Part shown: piece by piece, positions 44,488 through 53,303 of the stretch
How positions within the stretch are numbered: the first letter of the stretch is position 1
Layout: every line of letters begins with the position of its first letter
Source of the DNA: Zobellella endophytica
GTDB lineage: Bacteria; Pseudomonadota; Gammaproteobacteria; Enterobacterales; Aeromonadaceae
NCBI RefSeq assembly: GCF_003012775.1
Contig: NZ_PXYG01000008.1
Location: forward strand, 62,001-126,000
DNA length: 64,000 bases
Reading direction: 5' to 3'
The notes under the pieces: model-generated
What the model was told of the DNA's origin: nothing
Databases searched by the model: none
The model's input: the letters and a program-made list of their open reading frames with translations, nothing else
Position numbers and translations under genes: made by a program

Positions 44488-45641
44488 CAGAAGCGCATCC
44501 TCATGCCGGGCCGGCGTTCACCGCCTTCGGCGGCGACCGGTGCCACGTTCAGCACCACCTGCTCGCCGGTGTCCAGCCCGGACCGGATCTCGGCCTGGAT
44601 GCGGTTGCTCACGCCCACCTCGACCCGGCGTGTTTCAAGCTTTCCCGCCGCCGTAAGCACCTGCACCTCGGCCTGGCTGCGATCCCGGCGGTCCGGGAAG
44701 GCCAGCGCCGACATGGGCACCAGCCGGGCGTCCTCCGCCTCCGCCAGCACGAAGAACACCTGGGTGGTCATCTGCGACATCAGCCGGCCCCGGGGGTTGT
44801 CGATGTCGAACAGGGCGTTGTACAGCACCACGTTGTTCTCCACCACCGGCGTGGGTTCAATCTTGCGCAACTGGCTGTACCAGCGCCGGTTGGGATCGCC
44901 GAGGGTGGTGAAATAGACCTTCATCCCGGGGCTCAACTTGCCCACGTCGGCCTCGGACACCTTGGCCTGCACCGTCATGGTGGCCAGGTCGGCGATGCGC
45001 ATCAGGGTCGGCGCTTGCTGGTTGGTGTTCAGGGTCTGGCCCTGGCGGGCCTCAATGCTGACCACGGTACCGTCCATGGGGGCGTAGATGCGGGCGTAAT
45101 CCAGGTTGGCCTCGTCGGCGCGCAGGCTGGACTCGGTCTGGGCAATCTGTGCCTTGAGCGCCTCCACCTGAGCCTCGGCCGAGCGCAGGCCGGCCTCGGC
45201 GCTCTGCAGCGCCTCGCGGGAGGTGGCGTTTTCCGCCATCAGGTTCTGCTGGCGCCGGTGCTGGAGGCGGGCCAGGGTGAGCTGGGCCTCCCGGTCCTTG
45301 AGCTGGGCCCGCTGGTTGCGCAGCTGGGCCCGGCTGGCGTCCACCTGGGCCAGGTAGACGGTGGGATCGATCTCCGCCAGCAGGTCGCCGGCCTCGACCC
45401 TGTCGCCCACCTCCACGTGAATGACCTTGAGCTGGCCCGACACCTGGGCGCCCACGTCCACGTAGCCGCTGGGTTGCAGTATGCCGGTGGCGGTCACCTG
45501 GTCGATCAGCTCGCCCTGCTGTACCGCCACCGTCACCGGCGCCGCGGCGCCGTCGTCGCCGAGCAGGCGGTCGGAAAATACATAGAGGCCGGGCGCCAGT
45601 AACAGCGCCAGGCTCAGCCCGAACAAGGTGGTTCTTTTCAT
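44487..45641 (-). CDS. macA: MacA/PvdR-type membrane fusion protein
   Basis: 384 residues with an N-terminal signal anchor ([16 protein letters not shown]). A lipoyl half-motif ([34 protein letters not shown]) is followed by a long alpha-helical hairpin (~105-175), the second lipoyl half ([21 protein letters not shown]) and a beta-barrel domain. The ATG at 45641 is chosen for AGGG about 8 nt upstream and the signal sequence. First gene of the minus-strand exporter operon. The 225-bp region before it shows no clear Fur box. Confidence 0.88.
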   Translation of the reverse strand: MKRTTLFGLSLALLLAPGLYVFSDRLLGDDGAAAPVTVAVQQGELIDQVTATGILQPSGYVDVGAQVSGQLKVIHVEVGDRVEAGDLLAEIDPTVYLAQVDASRAQLRNQRAQLKDREAQLTLARLQHRRQQNLMAENATSREALQSAEAGLRSAEAQVEALKAQIAQTESSLRADEANLDYARIYAPMDGTVVSIEARQGQTLNTNQQAPTLMRIADLATMTVQAKVSEADVGKLSPGMKVYFTTLGDPNRRWYSQLRKIEPTPVVENNVVLYNALFDIDNPRGRLMSQMTTQVFFVLAEAEDARLVPMSALAFPDRRDRSQAEVQVLTAAGKLETRRVEVGVSNRIQAEIRSGLDTGEQVVLNVAPVAAEGGERRPGMRMRF

Positions 45642-45866
45642 CGATAAGCCCTGAGAGAGTCCGGGGGCCCGCGGCCCCGGCGGTAACCTGATATGAGGGT
45701 ATTCAAACAGCGAATTGTCGCTAAAGTGTGTCAAAGTCTCACAGGCTGACACTTCTTCACCGGCGTTACGGCTCGCCGGCGCGGGAACATGAACAATCAG
45801 ACGGCGGACTTCACCCTGGACCAGGCGCTGGAACTGCTGCTGGCGCGGGCCCTGGCCGGGGACCGA

Positions 45867-46727
45867 TCAGGCCAGGTTCAGCAGGCTGCGGGCGTCGGCC
45901 TGGGCGGCCTTGCCGTAGGTTCCGCTGATCACCCGGTTTCGGAGTGCCATCTGGCCCTGGGTCGTCTCTTGCGTGACCGCCGAGGCCGGCGCTTCGCCGC
46001 CGGGCCCGGGCGTAGGGCCTGAGCCGTTGTCCTGGCCGGTGGCGGCAGTCCGGGTGGGGTCGGCCGATTCCAGCAATTCGGCCTGGGCCGTGCGAATATG
46101 CTGATCGGCACGGGCGGCGGCGGCCTTGTCGGCGCCGGACGGCTCGGCCGGCGCCAGCGCCGCCGCCCTGACCTGCTGCATCTTGTCGATGGTGGCCCGG
46201 GGATCGCCGGGAACGGGGGAAATGTCGATCTGCACCTCGCCGCCCACCGCGTACTGCTTGCCGTCGGGGCCGGTTTCAAATTCATAGCTGGGGGCGCCCG
46301 CGTACTGGCCGCCGACGCTGGCGTGCAATTGTTCGTGAATGCGCACTTCCCGGTCCCGCTGTTGCAGCTCCTGCAGTTGTTGCACTTCCTCGACGCTCAT
46401 TTCCTCGCCGGACGGCTTGGTCGGCCGGGCGGACTCACCGTCCTCTTCGGTGGTTTGGCTATCCTCGGCCTCGGGATCCACCGCCGGCCCGGTGGCGGCC
46501 TGCTCCCGGGCATCGGTGGGCTCGCCGCTCCGGCGACCGCGTGCATCGTACAGCCCGGGCTCGTCCGGGCTGTCGGTCTGCTCCCGGCGCGGGTCGGAGC
46601 CGGCAAAGGCGTCGGCCTGTTCGGTGGCCGGGACGCGCTCGCGCTGCTCGTTGTCCCGGCGGATCGGGCCGGTGGCGGGCGGAGCCGGGATGAAGGCGGC
46701 GTCGTTGAAGGAGGTGCCGATCTGCAT
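45867..46727 (-). CDS. SprA-related putative metalloprotease
   Basis: 286 residues. An acidic, low-complexity N-terminal half leads into QQRDREVRIHEQLHASVGGQYAGAPSYEFETGPDGKQYAVGGEVQID, the hallmark of the SprA/CJM1_0395 family: an HExxH motif followed by GAPSYxxxxGPDGxxYAVGGE. Family function is unknown. The C-terminal ~70 residues are Ala/Gln-rich. It is followed in the opposite direction by no clear gene; a short frame at 45789 looks like a chance frame. It lies 3 nt after the small gene at 46731-47018, which suggests one transcript. Confidence 0.75.
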   Translation of the reverse strand: MQIGTSFNDAAFIPAPPATGPIRRDNEQRERVPATEQADAFAGSDPRREQTDSPDEPGLYDARGRRSGEPTDAREQAATGPAVDPEAEDSQTTEEDGESARPTKPSGEEMSVEEVQQLQELQQRDREVRIHEQLHASVGGQYAGAPSYEFETGPDGKQYAVGGEVQIDISPVPGDPRATIDKMQQVRAAALAPAEPSGADKAAAARADQHIRTAQAELLESADPTRTAATGQDNGSGPTPGPGGEAPASAVTQETTQGQMALRNRVISGTYGKAAQADARSLLNLA

Positions 46728-46730
46728 CGT

Positions 46731-47018
46731 CTAGACCCGGATATCGATCAGGGTGCCCAGCATGGCGTCGGCACTGCGGATACTGTTGACACCGGCCCGG
46801 GCCTGGAGCTCGCCCTGTTTGAGCTGGACCAGGCTGTCGGTCGCGGTTTTCCGGCCCGCATCCACGAACCGATCCGGATTGACCTCGGGCGCGGTGTCGG
46901 ACTGGTTGGCGACCCGGTTGAGGTGCTGCCGGCTGATATTGACCGAGGCTTCGGCCACGCCGTCGGCGGCGCGCTGGTAGCCCTGCAAGCCGGCGGAGAA
47001 AGCGGATTGAATGTTCAT
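46731..47018 (-). CDS. Small hypothetical protein with flagellar rod-like N-terminus
   Basis: 95 residues: MNIQSAFSAGLQGYQRAADGVAEASVNISRQ resembles the helical opening of flagellar rod/hook-family proteins, in which an N-terminal helix is followed by an A/N-rich segment. A C-terminal helix (ADAMLGTLIDIRV) would close it. No flagellar genes are nearby. GAGG lies 5 nt before the ATG at 47018. It appears co-transcribed with the SprA-like gene. The function is not known. Confidence 0.6.
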   Translation of the reverse strand: MNIQSAFSAGLQGYQRAADGVAEASVNISRQHLNRVANQSDTAPEVNPDRFVDAGRKTATDSLVQLKQGELQARAGVNSIRSADAMLGTLIDIRV

Positions 47019-47151
47019 CGGGCCTCGCATGGGGTTCGTTCGGGACGTTTAATTATTCACCATAACGGCCGGGGAGGAAAGGCCGGGCGCGACAGGGCCC
47101 GGGTTCCATTTTCTGCAACAGCATGTTTCAGCAACACGGCTGTAAAAGAAA

Positions 47152-47170
47152 AATGATAACGATTATCATT
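47152..47170 (+). promoter_or_regulatory. Fur box of the second receptor gene
   Basis: AATGATAACGATTATCATT is a near-perfect 19-bp Fur palindrome. It is 200 bp upstream of the receptor ATG; the 352-bp gap 47019-47370 contains nothing else recognisable. Confidence 0.85.
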
Positions 47171-47370
47171 GCTTCCTCAGGTTTGCCGGTCACCCCGACC
47201 CGCTTATCGCACGTATCGCTTCCTCCGCAACGCGGTGAAGCGCGGGAAGCCGCTTGCCCGTTTGCGCGCATCCGCCGCGGCCGTGCCGGGCGACCCGGCC
47301 GCGCGGCCCGGGGGAGCACCGGTATCGAAAACGGAACAGCAGATAACTTTGTCATCAAGGAGTCAACACC

Positions 47371-49440
47371 ATGTCCGAGCCTTCCAACGCTCCCCTGCCT
47401 TTCACCAGGAATACCCTGACCAGGGCGCTGGGGCTGGCACTGCTCACCGCGGGTCCCGCCGCCGTGGCCGAGGACTACACCGCCCTGGATACGGTGGTGG
47501 TCACCGCCGCCGGCTTCGAGCAGAACATCGCCGACGCCCCCGCCAGCATTTCGGTGATCAGCCGGGAGGAGCTGGAGAAGCAGTCCTATACCGATATCAC
47601 CGACGCGGTGAAGAACATTCCCGGTGTCTACGTGACCGGTGGCGGCAAGATGCAGGACATCAGCATTCGTGGCATGGCGCCGAGCTACACCCTCTACCTG
47701 GTCGACGGCAAGCCGGTGTCCGCCGGGCGCGCGGTCAATACCAACGGCTCCGACGGCGGCAAGCAAATCGCCCTGCCGCCGATCTCGATGATCGAGCGGA
47801 TCGAGGTGATCCGCGGCCCCATGTCTTCCCTCTACGGCTCCGAGGCGATGGGCGGGGTGATCAACATCATCACCCGCAAGCCGGAGGAAACCTGGAGCGG
47901 CAGCATCAGCACCGAGTACACCAAGTCGTTCAACGACATCAACAACGACGCCCAGCAGGTCAGCCTGTTCGCCGGCGGCGCCCTGATCCCGGGGCTGCTC
48001 GGCGCCCAGCTCAACGGCAGCTGGCAGGGCACGGATGAAAGCGACTTCGTCGGCGCCGACGACTCGGCGGCCAGCACCCCGGAAGGCCGGCGCAAGAAGG
48101 GCGGCGTCAAGCTGATCCTGACCCCGGACGAGGCCAACGAGATCGGCCTGTCCTACGATACCGCCGCCCTGGACGAAAGCAGCACCCCGGGCAAGAGCGT
48201 GGCCGCGACCGCCACCGGCTCGGACACGACCTTCCACAAGGACGTTTACGTGCTGTCCCACGACGGCCACTACGGCGACCTGCAGCTGAGCAGCTACCTG
48301 CAGCACGACGTGTCGGAGCGGGTGCAGGACAGCACCAAGAAAGAAGAGGTCAGCATCTTCAACACCCAGGCCAGCTACTTCATGGGCGACCATGTGCTGA
48401 CCTTCGGCGGCCAGTACAAGTACGAAGACTTCACCGACGAAACCAACGGCCTGCTCACCAGCAACGTGCCCGGCGCCGTGGCCCAGGTGGACCGCTGGAT
48501 CGCCGCCCTCTACGCCGAGGCCGAATGGTCCCTCACCGACGAGCTGAACCTGACCACCGGGCTGCGCTACAACGACGACGAGCTGTTCGGCGGCCACCTG
48601 TCGCCCCGGGTCTACGCCACCTACCATCTGACCCCCGAGTGGACCTTCAAGGGCGGCGTGTCCACCGGCTACAAGCAGCCGGGGCTGGCCGAGGCCACCG
48701 AGGGCTTCGGCCGCGGCACCGGCGGCGGCGGCTCCCCCGCGCCCCATCCGCGCGCCCTGATCATCGGCAACCCGGAGCTGGAGCCGGAAAAGAGCACCAG
48801 CTACGAGGCGGGCTTCGTCTACAACAGCCACCAGCTCGGCCTGAGCAGCAGCCTGATGCTGTTCCGCACCGACTTTAAGGACAAGATCGCGGAAGACCGC
48901 CTGTGCGAGACAGATACCGATGGTTCTAACACCAACAGAGACAATGTCGCGGCCTGGAGCTGTAATTTTCAGGGAACCAATTACTACTTCCTGAGCACCC
49001 GCAAGAACATCGGCGAGGCGATGATGCAGGGGCTGGAGCTGACCCTGGATTACGACTTCACCCGGGATCTGCGGCTGAGCTCCAGCTACACCTATACCGA
49101 GTCCGAGCAGCAGAGCGGGGAATTCCAGGGCCAGCCGCTGAACAAGGTGCCCGAGCACATGGCCAACGTCAGCCTGGACTGGCAGGCCAGCGATACCCTG
49201 GACTTCTGGGTGCAGGGCAACTACCGGGGCGAGACCAGCGACTACCTGAGCCGCACCAGCATGTCCGAGGGCACGCCGAGCTACACCCTGGTGGATGTGG
49301 GCCTGGTGTACCAGCTGGCTGCCAATACCAGGGTCAAGGCCGGCCTCTACAATGTCGCCAACAAGAAGGTCACCAACGACGACTATGAGGTGGTGCTGGA
49401 CGGCCGCAGCCTGAACCTGGGCCTGACCGTCGACTTCTGA
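47371..49440 (+). CDS. TonB-dependent catecholate-type siderophore receptor, IrgA/Cir-like
   Basis: 689 residues. A signal region (LGLALLTAGPAAVA) is followed by DTVVVTAAGFEQ (TonB-box area), a plug with SISVISREELEKQSYTDITDAVKNIPGVYVTGG and ISIRGMAPSYTLYLVDGKPV, IEVIRGPMSSLYGSEAMGGVINIITRK, and a barrel ending in LGLTVDF (terminal Phe). The plug layout is that of Vibrio IrgA and E. coli Cir, receptors for enterobactin breakdown products and catecholates. AAGGAG precedes the ATG. The Fur box upstream indicates iron repression. It may import xenosiderophores in addition to the home-made carboxylate. Confidence 0.9.
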   Translation: MSEPSNAPLPFTRNTLTRALGLALLTAGPAAVAEDYTALDTVVVTAAGFEQNIADAPASISVISREELEKQSYTDITDAVKNIPGVYVTGGGKMQDISIRGMAPSYTLYLVDGKPVSAGRAVNTNGSDGGKQIALPPISMIERIEVIRGPMSSLYGSEAMGGVINIITRKPEETWSGSISTEYTKSFNDINNDAQQVSLFAGGALIPGLLGAQLNGSWQGTDESDFVGADDSAASTPEGRRKKGGVKLILTPDEANEIGLSYDTAALDESSTPGKSVAATATGSDTTFHKDVYVLSHDGHYGDLQLSSYLQHDVSERVQDSTKKEEVSIFNTQASYFMGDHVLTFGGQYKYEDFTDETNGLLTSNVPGAVAQVDRWIAALYAEAEWSLTDELNLTTGLRYNDDELFGGHLSPRVYATYHLTPEWTFKGGVSTGYKQPGLAEATEGFGRGTGGGGSPAPHPRALIIGNPELEPEKSTSYEAGFVYNSHQLGLSSSLMLFRTDFKDKIAEDRLCETDTDGSNTNRDNVAAWSCNFQGTNYYFLSTRKNIGEAMMQGLELTLDYDFTRDLRLSSSYTYTESEQQSGEFQGQPLNKVPEHMANVSLDWQASDTLDFWVQGNYRGETSDYLSRTSMSEGTPSYTLVDVGLVYQLAANTRVKAGLYNVANKKVTNDDYEVVLDGRSLNLGLTVDF

Positions 49441-49481
49441 TCCTGCCCGGTGGCGGCCCGATGCCGCCGCCGATACCGCCC

Positions 49482-49519
49482 CAGGCGCCCGGCCCTCCGG
49501 CCCGGCGCCTGTTGTTTTT
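49482..49519 (+). terminator. Rho-independent terminator after the IrgA-like gene
   Basis: AGGCGCC(C)GGCC (49483-49494) pairs with GGCC(C)GGCGCCT (49499-49510), with one internal mismatch and a 4-nt loop, then GTTGTTTTTG. Confidence 0.8.
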
Positions 49520-49540
49520 GGGGTGCCCTGCAAAGTTAAA

Positions 49541-49565
49541 TGATAATGGTTTTAGAAACCATTAT
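49541..49565 (+). promoter_or_regulatory. Palindrome containing a Fur half-site before the LysR gene
   Basis: ATAATGGTTT-TAG-AAACCATTAT is a perfect 10-bp inverted repeat, and its left side forms TGATAAT, a full Fur half-site. It could be an operator for the IrgB-like gene 158 bp downstream. Confidence 0.4.
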
Positions 49566-49723
49566 GGTTATGACTTAAAAAACCGGCCGGAATGGAGTAG
49601 TATCGGCTCCATCCGGGTGTTCCGTTATCCGGAACAGCAGCCCCGGGGTTGCAGCTACTTCCACCCGGCGCCCGTCATCACCGGATGACCACTACCGGGC
49701 GCCATTGAGTCGATGGTTTGCCG

Positions 49724-50644
49724 ATGCACGATTTACAGGAACTGGAAGGGTTTACCGCCGTCATGCGCTGCGGCAGCCTGACCGAGGCCGCCCGCCAGCT
49801 CTGCGTTCCCAAATCCACCCTGAGCCGCCGCCTGAGCCAGCTGGAAGAGCGGCTGGGCCAGCCGCTGCTCAACCGCCAGGGCAACCGGCTGCAGGCCACC
49901 GAAGCCGGGTTGCTGTTCGAACAGTACAGCCGGCAGATACTGCGGCTGGCCGAGCAGAGCCGGCAGGCGATGGACGATCTGCGCGAGGAGGTCAGCGGCG
50001 AGCTGGTGGTGCGGGTGCATGCCTGCTGCAGCCGGGGCTGGTTTCCGCTGGCGCTGGAGCGCTTTCTGGCGGATTACCCGGGTATGCGCATCTCGCTGCA
50101 CACCGAAACCCGGCCGCCGGCGCCCGGCGAGGGGCAGGGGGAGATCTGGCTGTGGGTGGGCCGGGATCCGGAATGTGGCCTGCGCCACGAGGTGCTGAGC
50201 TACTGGCAGTGCGGCCTGTACGCCAGCCCTGCCTACCTGACGGCGCGGGGGCAGCCGGGCCATCCCCGCGAGCTGGCGGCCCATGCCTGGGTCGACTGGC
50301 TCGGCGAGGCGGCGGCGGGGGTGACCTTCCGGCACGACGCCGAGGGGGAATACGGCTTTCAGCCGTCGCCGTCGCGACTGACCGTCGACAGCCTGGTGCT
50401 GCAGATGGATGCCATCACCCGCGGCCAGGGCATCGGCATACTGCCGGTGGCCTTCGCCGAGAGCTACGACCGGTCCCATCCGGGCAAGCTCGCCCGCTGC
50501 CTGCCGGGGTGGCGGCTGTCGTCCCGGCCGGTAGGACTGCTGTATTCGTTCGGGCGTCAGCCGAGGAAGGTGGGCGCCCTGCTGGCGCACCTGCGCAAGT
50601 CACTGCCGGAAGCCTGGCGCTACCACGAAGAGCAGGGCTGCTAA
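49724..50644 (+). CDS. LysR-type regulator, IrgB-like
   Basis: 306 residues. The LysR helix-turn-helix is at the N-terminus (GFTAVMRCGSLTEAARQLCVPKSTLSRRLSQLEERLGQPLLNRQGNRL), followed by an effector domain with RGWFPLALERFLADYPGMRISL. The PKSTLSRRLSQLEE.LGQ.LL.RQGNRL pattern recalls Vibrio cholerae IrgB, the activator of irgA. Here it lies downstream of the IrgA-like receptor in the same direction, behind a terminator, rather than divergent as in Vibrio. The ATG at 49724 is preferred over the TTG at 49718. Confidence 0.8.
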   Translation: MHDLQELEGFTAVMRCGSLTEAARQLCVPKSTLSRRLSQLEERLGQPLLNRQGNRLQATEAGLLFEQYSRQILRLAEQSRQAMDDLREEVSGELVVRVHACCSRGWFPLALERFLADYPGMRISLHTETRPPAPGEGQGEIWLWVGRDPECGLRHEVLSYWQCGLYASPAYLTARGQPGHPRELAAHAWVDWLGEAAAGVTFRHDAEGEYGFQPSPSRLTVDSLVLQMDAITRGQGIGILPVAFAESYDRSHPGKLARCLPGWRLSSRPVGLLYSFGRQPRKVGALLAHLRKSLPEAWRYHEEQGC

Positions 50645-50710
50645 AGCGCCGATGCTTGGGGCGGGGGTGCGCTCCTCCAAGCTTCTCTGAGGATGTTTCG
50701 GTTTAATACC

Positions 50711-50776
50711 TGTCATCTCCGCGAAGGCGGAGCTCCATGACCGTTTGCACGGGACTCCCGACTTCGCGGGAGTGAC
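50711..50776. repeat. Pair of inverted REP-like palindromes
   Basis: GTCATCTCCGCGAAGGCGGA opens the first palindrome (50711-50741); ACTCCCGACTTCGCGGGAGT (50753-50773) is the second in opposite sense. They share the CCGCGAAGGCGG-type core of common REP elements and match those near 53196 and 53275. They lie between the convergent LysR and ArsR genes, where they could also stop transcription. Confidence 0.6.
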
Positions 50777-50807
50777 CACCGAGTAATACGAAGGTTGGTC
50801 AGCCGTA

Positions 50808-51164
50808 TCAGCAGCACAGCCGCTGGCGCTCGGGCCGGTTGCCCATGGTGGCCAGCCGGGCCCGGGCCGGGCCGATATAGCCCTGGTAATGCTGAAAGGT
50901 GTGCTGCAATACCGACCGGGCGCCCGCATCCAGTGCCGGCGACAGCCGGTAATAGACCCACTGACCCTCGCGGCGGTCGGCCAGCAGGCCGTGCTGGCGC
51001 AGCAGCGCCAGGTGGCGGGAGATCTTGGGCTGGCTTTCGTCGAGGGCGTGGGTCAGCTCGCAGACGCACATTTCCTGCTCGGCCATGATCATCAGCACCA
51101 GTTGCAGGCGGGTATCGTCGGACAGGCACTTGAACAGCGCCAGGGGATAGCTTTCGGTTACCAC
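50808..51164 (-). CDS. ArsR-family metalloregulator
   Basis: 118 residues of SmtB/ArsR winged helix: KCLSDDTRLQLVLMIMAEQEMCVCELTHALDESQPKISRHLALLRQHGLLADRREGQWVYYRL. The CVCEL motif in the alpha3 region is the As(III)/Sb(III) site of classical ArsR, and a CC pair ends the protein. The GTG at 51164 overlaps the arsC-like stop, with AGGAG about 9 nt upstream. Second gene of the pair. It probably represses its own transcript; no arsenite pump is visible nearby. Confidence 0.85.
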   Translation of the reverse strand: MVTESYPLALFKCLSDDTRLQLVLMIMAEQEMCVCELTHALDESQPKISRHLALLRQHGLLADRREGQWVYYRLSPALDAGARSVLQHTFQHYQGYIGPARARLATMGNRPERQRLCC

Positions 51165-51571
51165 AGGGTTTTCTCCTGACGATCCTGGACCAGCACCAGC
51201 AGCTTGATGCGCTCAAAGATTTCATGCACCACCTTGGTGGCCTCCGGCTGGGAGCAGCAGTGGGCGTCCTCGAAATGCCAGGCCATGAAGCGCGCCGCCG
51301 GCACGGTTCTGGCGGCGTCTTCCACTTGTTCGCACAGGCTGATGACGATATCGAAATACTGGTCGGAAACCCGGTCCAGCCCTTTGCTATGGAGCCCCTC
51401 GGTGTTCACGCTCAGCCGCTGCAGGGCGGCCAGGGCGTTGGGCTCTATATCAGAAGGCTGGAGGCCCGCGCTCATCACCTCGTAGCGGTCGGCGGCAAGG
51501 TGTTTGAGCAGGGCCTCGGCGATGGGAGAGCAGACTGCATTGCTGTGGCAGACAAAAAGCACACGCGTCAT
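51158..51571 (-). CDS. Low-MW tyrosine phosphatase/ArsC-like protein with altered P-loop
   Basis: 137 residues with the low-molecular-weight PTPase fold (LFVCHSNAVCSPIAEALLKHL; a late WHFEDA acid loop). The catalytic loop should read C-x5-R-S/T but is C-HSNAV-C-S: the phosphate/arsenate-binding Arg is Cys. Thioredoxin-coupled ArsC also uses a Cys pair near 80, and here there is C80 (SLCEQV) and HCC (~104). Loss of the Arg argues against ordinary arsenate reduction; it could bind metal or thiol-reactive ligands instead. Transcribed first, overlapping the ArsR-like gene by 7 bases. Confidence 0.75.
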   Translation of the reverse strand: MTRVLFVCHSNAVCSPIAEALLKHLAADRYEVMSAGLQPSDIEPNALAALQRLSVNTEGLHSKGLDRVSDQYFDIVISLCEQVEDAARTVPAARFMAWHFEDAHCCSQPEATKVVHEIFERIKLLVLVQDRQEKTLW

Positions 51572-51848
51572 GACGGAATCGAAGTCCTGAATGATGGCAA
51601 CATCATATATACGGACCTTCGCATGTCAACGACAACCGGTGGCGCCGTGCCGCCGGATTCATCATGCTGTCATCGAGTTGTGCTCGGTGCGGCGGCCGGG
51701 TTGGCTTGACCGGGCCCGGGTGAGGGGTCTTTCATTGAAAAACCGGTGAATTAATTTCGGGCGTAAACGTTTGACCGGCCGACGGCCTGGTGAGCCGGCC
51801 CCGGGTTTTTGCTAGACTCCGCCGATTGTTGCCTTGAGGTAAAGACAC

Positions 51849-53153
51849 ATGAAGTTTCCCGGCCAGCGCAAGCACAAGCATTTCTTCCCGGTGGAGTCGC
51901 GGGATCCGCGGCTGAGCGAACTGCTGCCGGAAAACAAACCGCTCTCCGGCCATATCTGCGGCATCGATCAGGTGCTGGTGGACATCGAAGCCCATGTGGA
52001 CGACAGCTTCCTGGCCCGCCATGGTCTTTCCAGGGGGCACTCCATGCTGTTGGCGGCGGACAAGGCCGAGGGCATCTACCGGGAGCTGCTCGCTCGGGAA
52101 CTGATCGTCTCGGAGTTTGCCGGCGGCACCATCGGCAACACCCTGCACAACTACTCGGTGCTGGCCGACGACCGATCCGTGCTGTTCGGGGTGATGAGCG
52201 AGAATATCCGGGTGGGCAGTTCGCCCTACCGCTACCTGTGTACCTCTTCCTCCCGGGTGGATCTGAACTACCTGCAGCCGGTGGCCGGCTCCATCGGCCA
52301 GTGCATCACCCTGATAAGCCCCGACGGCGAACGCAGCTTCGCCATCAACAAGGGCATGATGGACCACCTTGAGCCAGCCCACCTCGACCAGGCGCAGATC
52401 CAGACCGCCTCGGCCCTGGTGCTGACCGCCTACCTGATGCGTTGCGAAGAGCACGAACCCATGCGGCAGAGCGCCCTGCAGGCGGCCGAATGGGCGCGGG
52501 AAGCCGGGGTGCCGGTGGTGCTGACCATGGGCACCCGTTTTATCGTGGAAGACCGCAAGGACTGGTGGCAGCAGTTTATCCGCGACCATGTCACCCTGGT
52601 GGCGATGAACGAAGACGAGGCCCTGGCCCTGACCGGTATTGCCGACCCGCTGCTGGCCTGCGAACGGGTGCTGGAGTGGGCCGACCTGGTGCTGTGCACC
52701 GCCGGAGCCGCTGGCCTCTACCTGGCCGGTTACGTGGATGACGAGCACAAGCGGGAAACCAGCCGGCTGTTGCTGCCCGGCGCCATCCCCGAGTTCAATC
52801 GTTATGAATATTCCCGCCCCATGCGCCAGGCCGACTGCGCGACGCCGCTGAAGATTTACACCCATATCTCGCCCTACATGGGCGGGCCCGAGCGCATCAA
52901 GAACACCAACGGCGCCGGCGACGCGGCCCTGGCCGCCCTGCTGCACGACATGGCGGCCAATGACCACCACCGCCACAACGTGCCCGGCAGCGTGAAGCAC
53001 CGGGCCCGGCACCTGACCTATTCCTCCCTGTCCCAGGTGAGCAAGTACGCCAACCGGGTCAGCTTCGAGGTGCTGGTACAGCACTCGCCCCGGCTGTCCC
53101 GTGGCCTGCCGGAACGGGAAGACTCGCTGGAAGAAGCCTACTGGGCCCGGTGA
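51849..53153 (+). CDS. gsk: Inosine-guanosine kinase
   Basis: 434 residues, the length of E. coli Gsk. PfkB-fold features: FAGGTIGNTLHNYSVLADDRSVLFGVM (nucleoside-binding GG region), a conserved SSPYRYLCTSSSRVDLNYL insert, DRKDWW, VAMNEDEALALTG and the anion hole/catalytic base NTNGAGDAALAALLHD. It phosphorylates inosine and guanosine with ATP in purine salvage. A single-gene unit; the downstream 580 bp are repeats. Confidence 0.93.
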   Translation: MKFPGQRKHKHFFPVESRDPRLSELLPENKPLSGHICGIDQVLVDIEAHVDDSFLARHGLSRGHSMLLAADKAEGIYRELLARELIVSEFAGGTIGNTLHNYSVLADDRSVLFGVMSENIRVGSSPYRYLCTSSSRVDLNYLQPVAGSIGQCITLISPDGERSFAINKGMMDHLEPAHLDQAQIQTASALVLTAYLMRCEEHEPMRQSALQAAEWAREAGVPVVLTMGTRFIVEDRKDWWQQFIRDHVTLVAMNEDEALALTGIADPLLACERVLEWADLVLCTAGAAGLYLAGYVDDEHKRETSRLLLPGAIPEFNRYEYSRPMRQADCATPLKIYTHISPYMGGPERIKNTNGAGDAALAALLHDMAANDHHRHNVPGSVKHRARHLTYSSLSQVSKYANRVSFEVLVQHSPRLSRGLPEREDSLEEAYWAR

Positions 53154-53195
53154 AGAGTGCCGGTCTGAAGCAGACCTCACCGCATCGCCTTCATT

Positions 53196-53294
53196 CGTCA
53201 TGCCCGCGAAGGCGGGCATCCAGGGGCGGGTGGTACGGAGCCGAACCGGCTTGGCCTCATCCGGCATTAATGGGCTCCCGCCTGCGCGGGGGAG
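53196..53294. repeat. REP-like palindromes in inverted pair
   Basis: GTCATGCCCGCGAAGGCGGG begins the first palindrome (53197-53222); GGGCTCCCGCCTGCGCGGGG (53272-53291) is a related inverted unit. This is the same family as 50711-50776. They follow gsk by about 45 bp and may end its transcript. Confidence 0.55.
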
Positions 53295-53303
53295 ACGGCC
53301 TCG

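Noticed and set aside
45789-46022. Short plus-strand frame starting MNNQTADFTLDQ
   Set aside because: Only ~26 codons lie outside the opposing SprA-like gene; there is no ribosome binding site, and it could at most be a gene remnant.
47128-49533. 801-codon minus-strand frame opposite the IrgA-like receptor
   Set aside because: Shadow frame rich in Gly, Ala, Val and His; the receptor on the plus strand has a start, signal peptide and Fur box.
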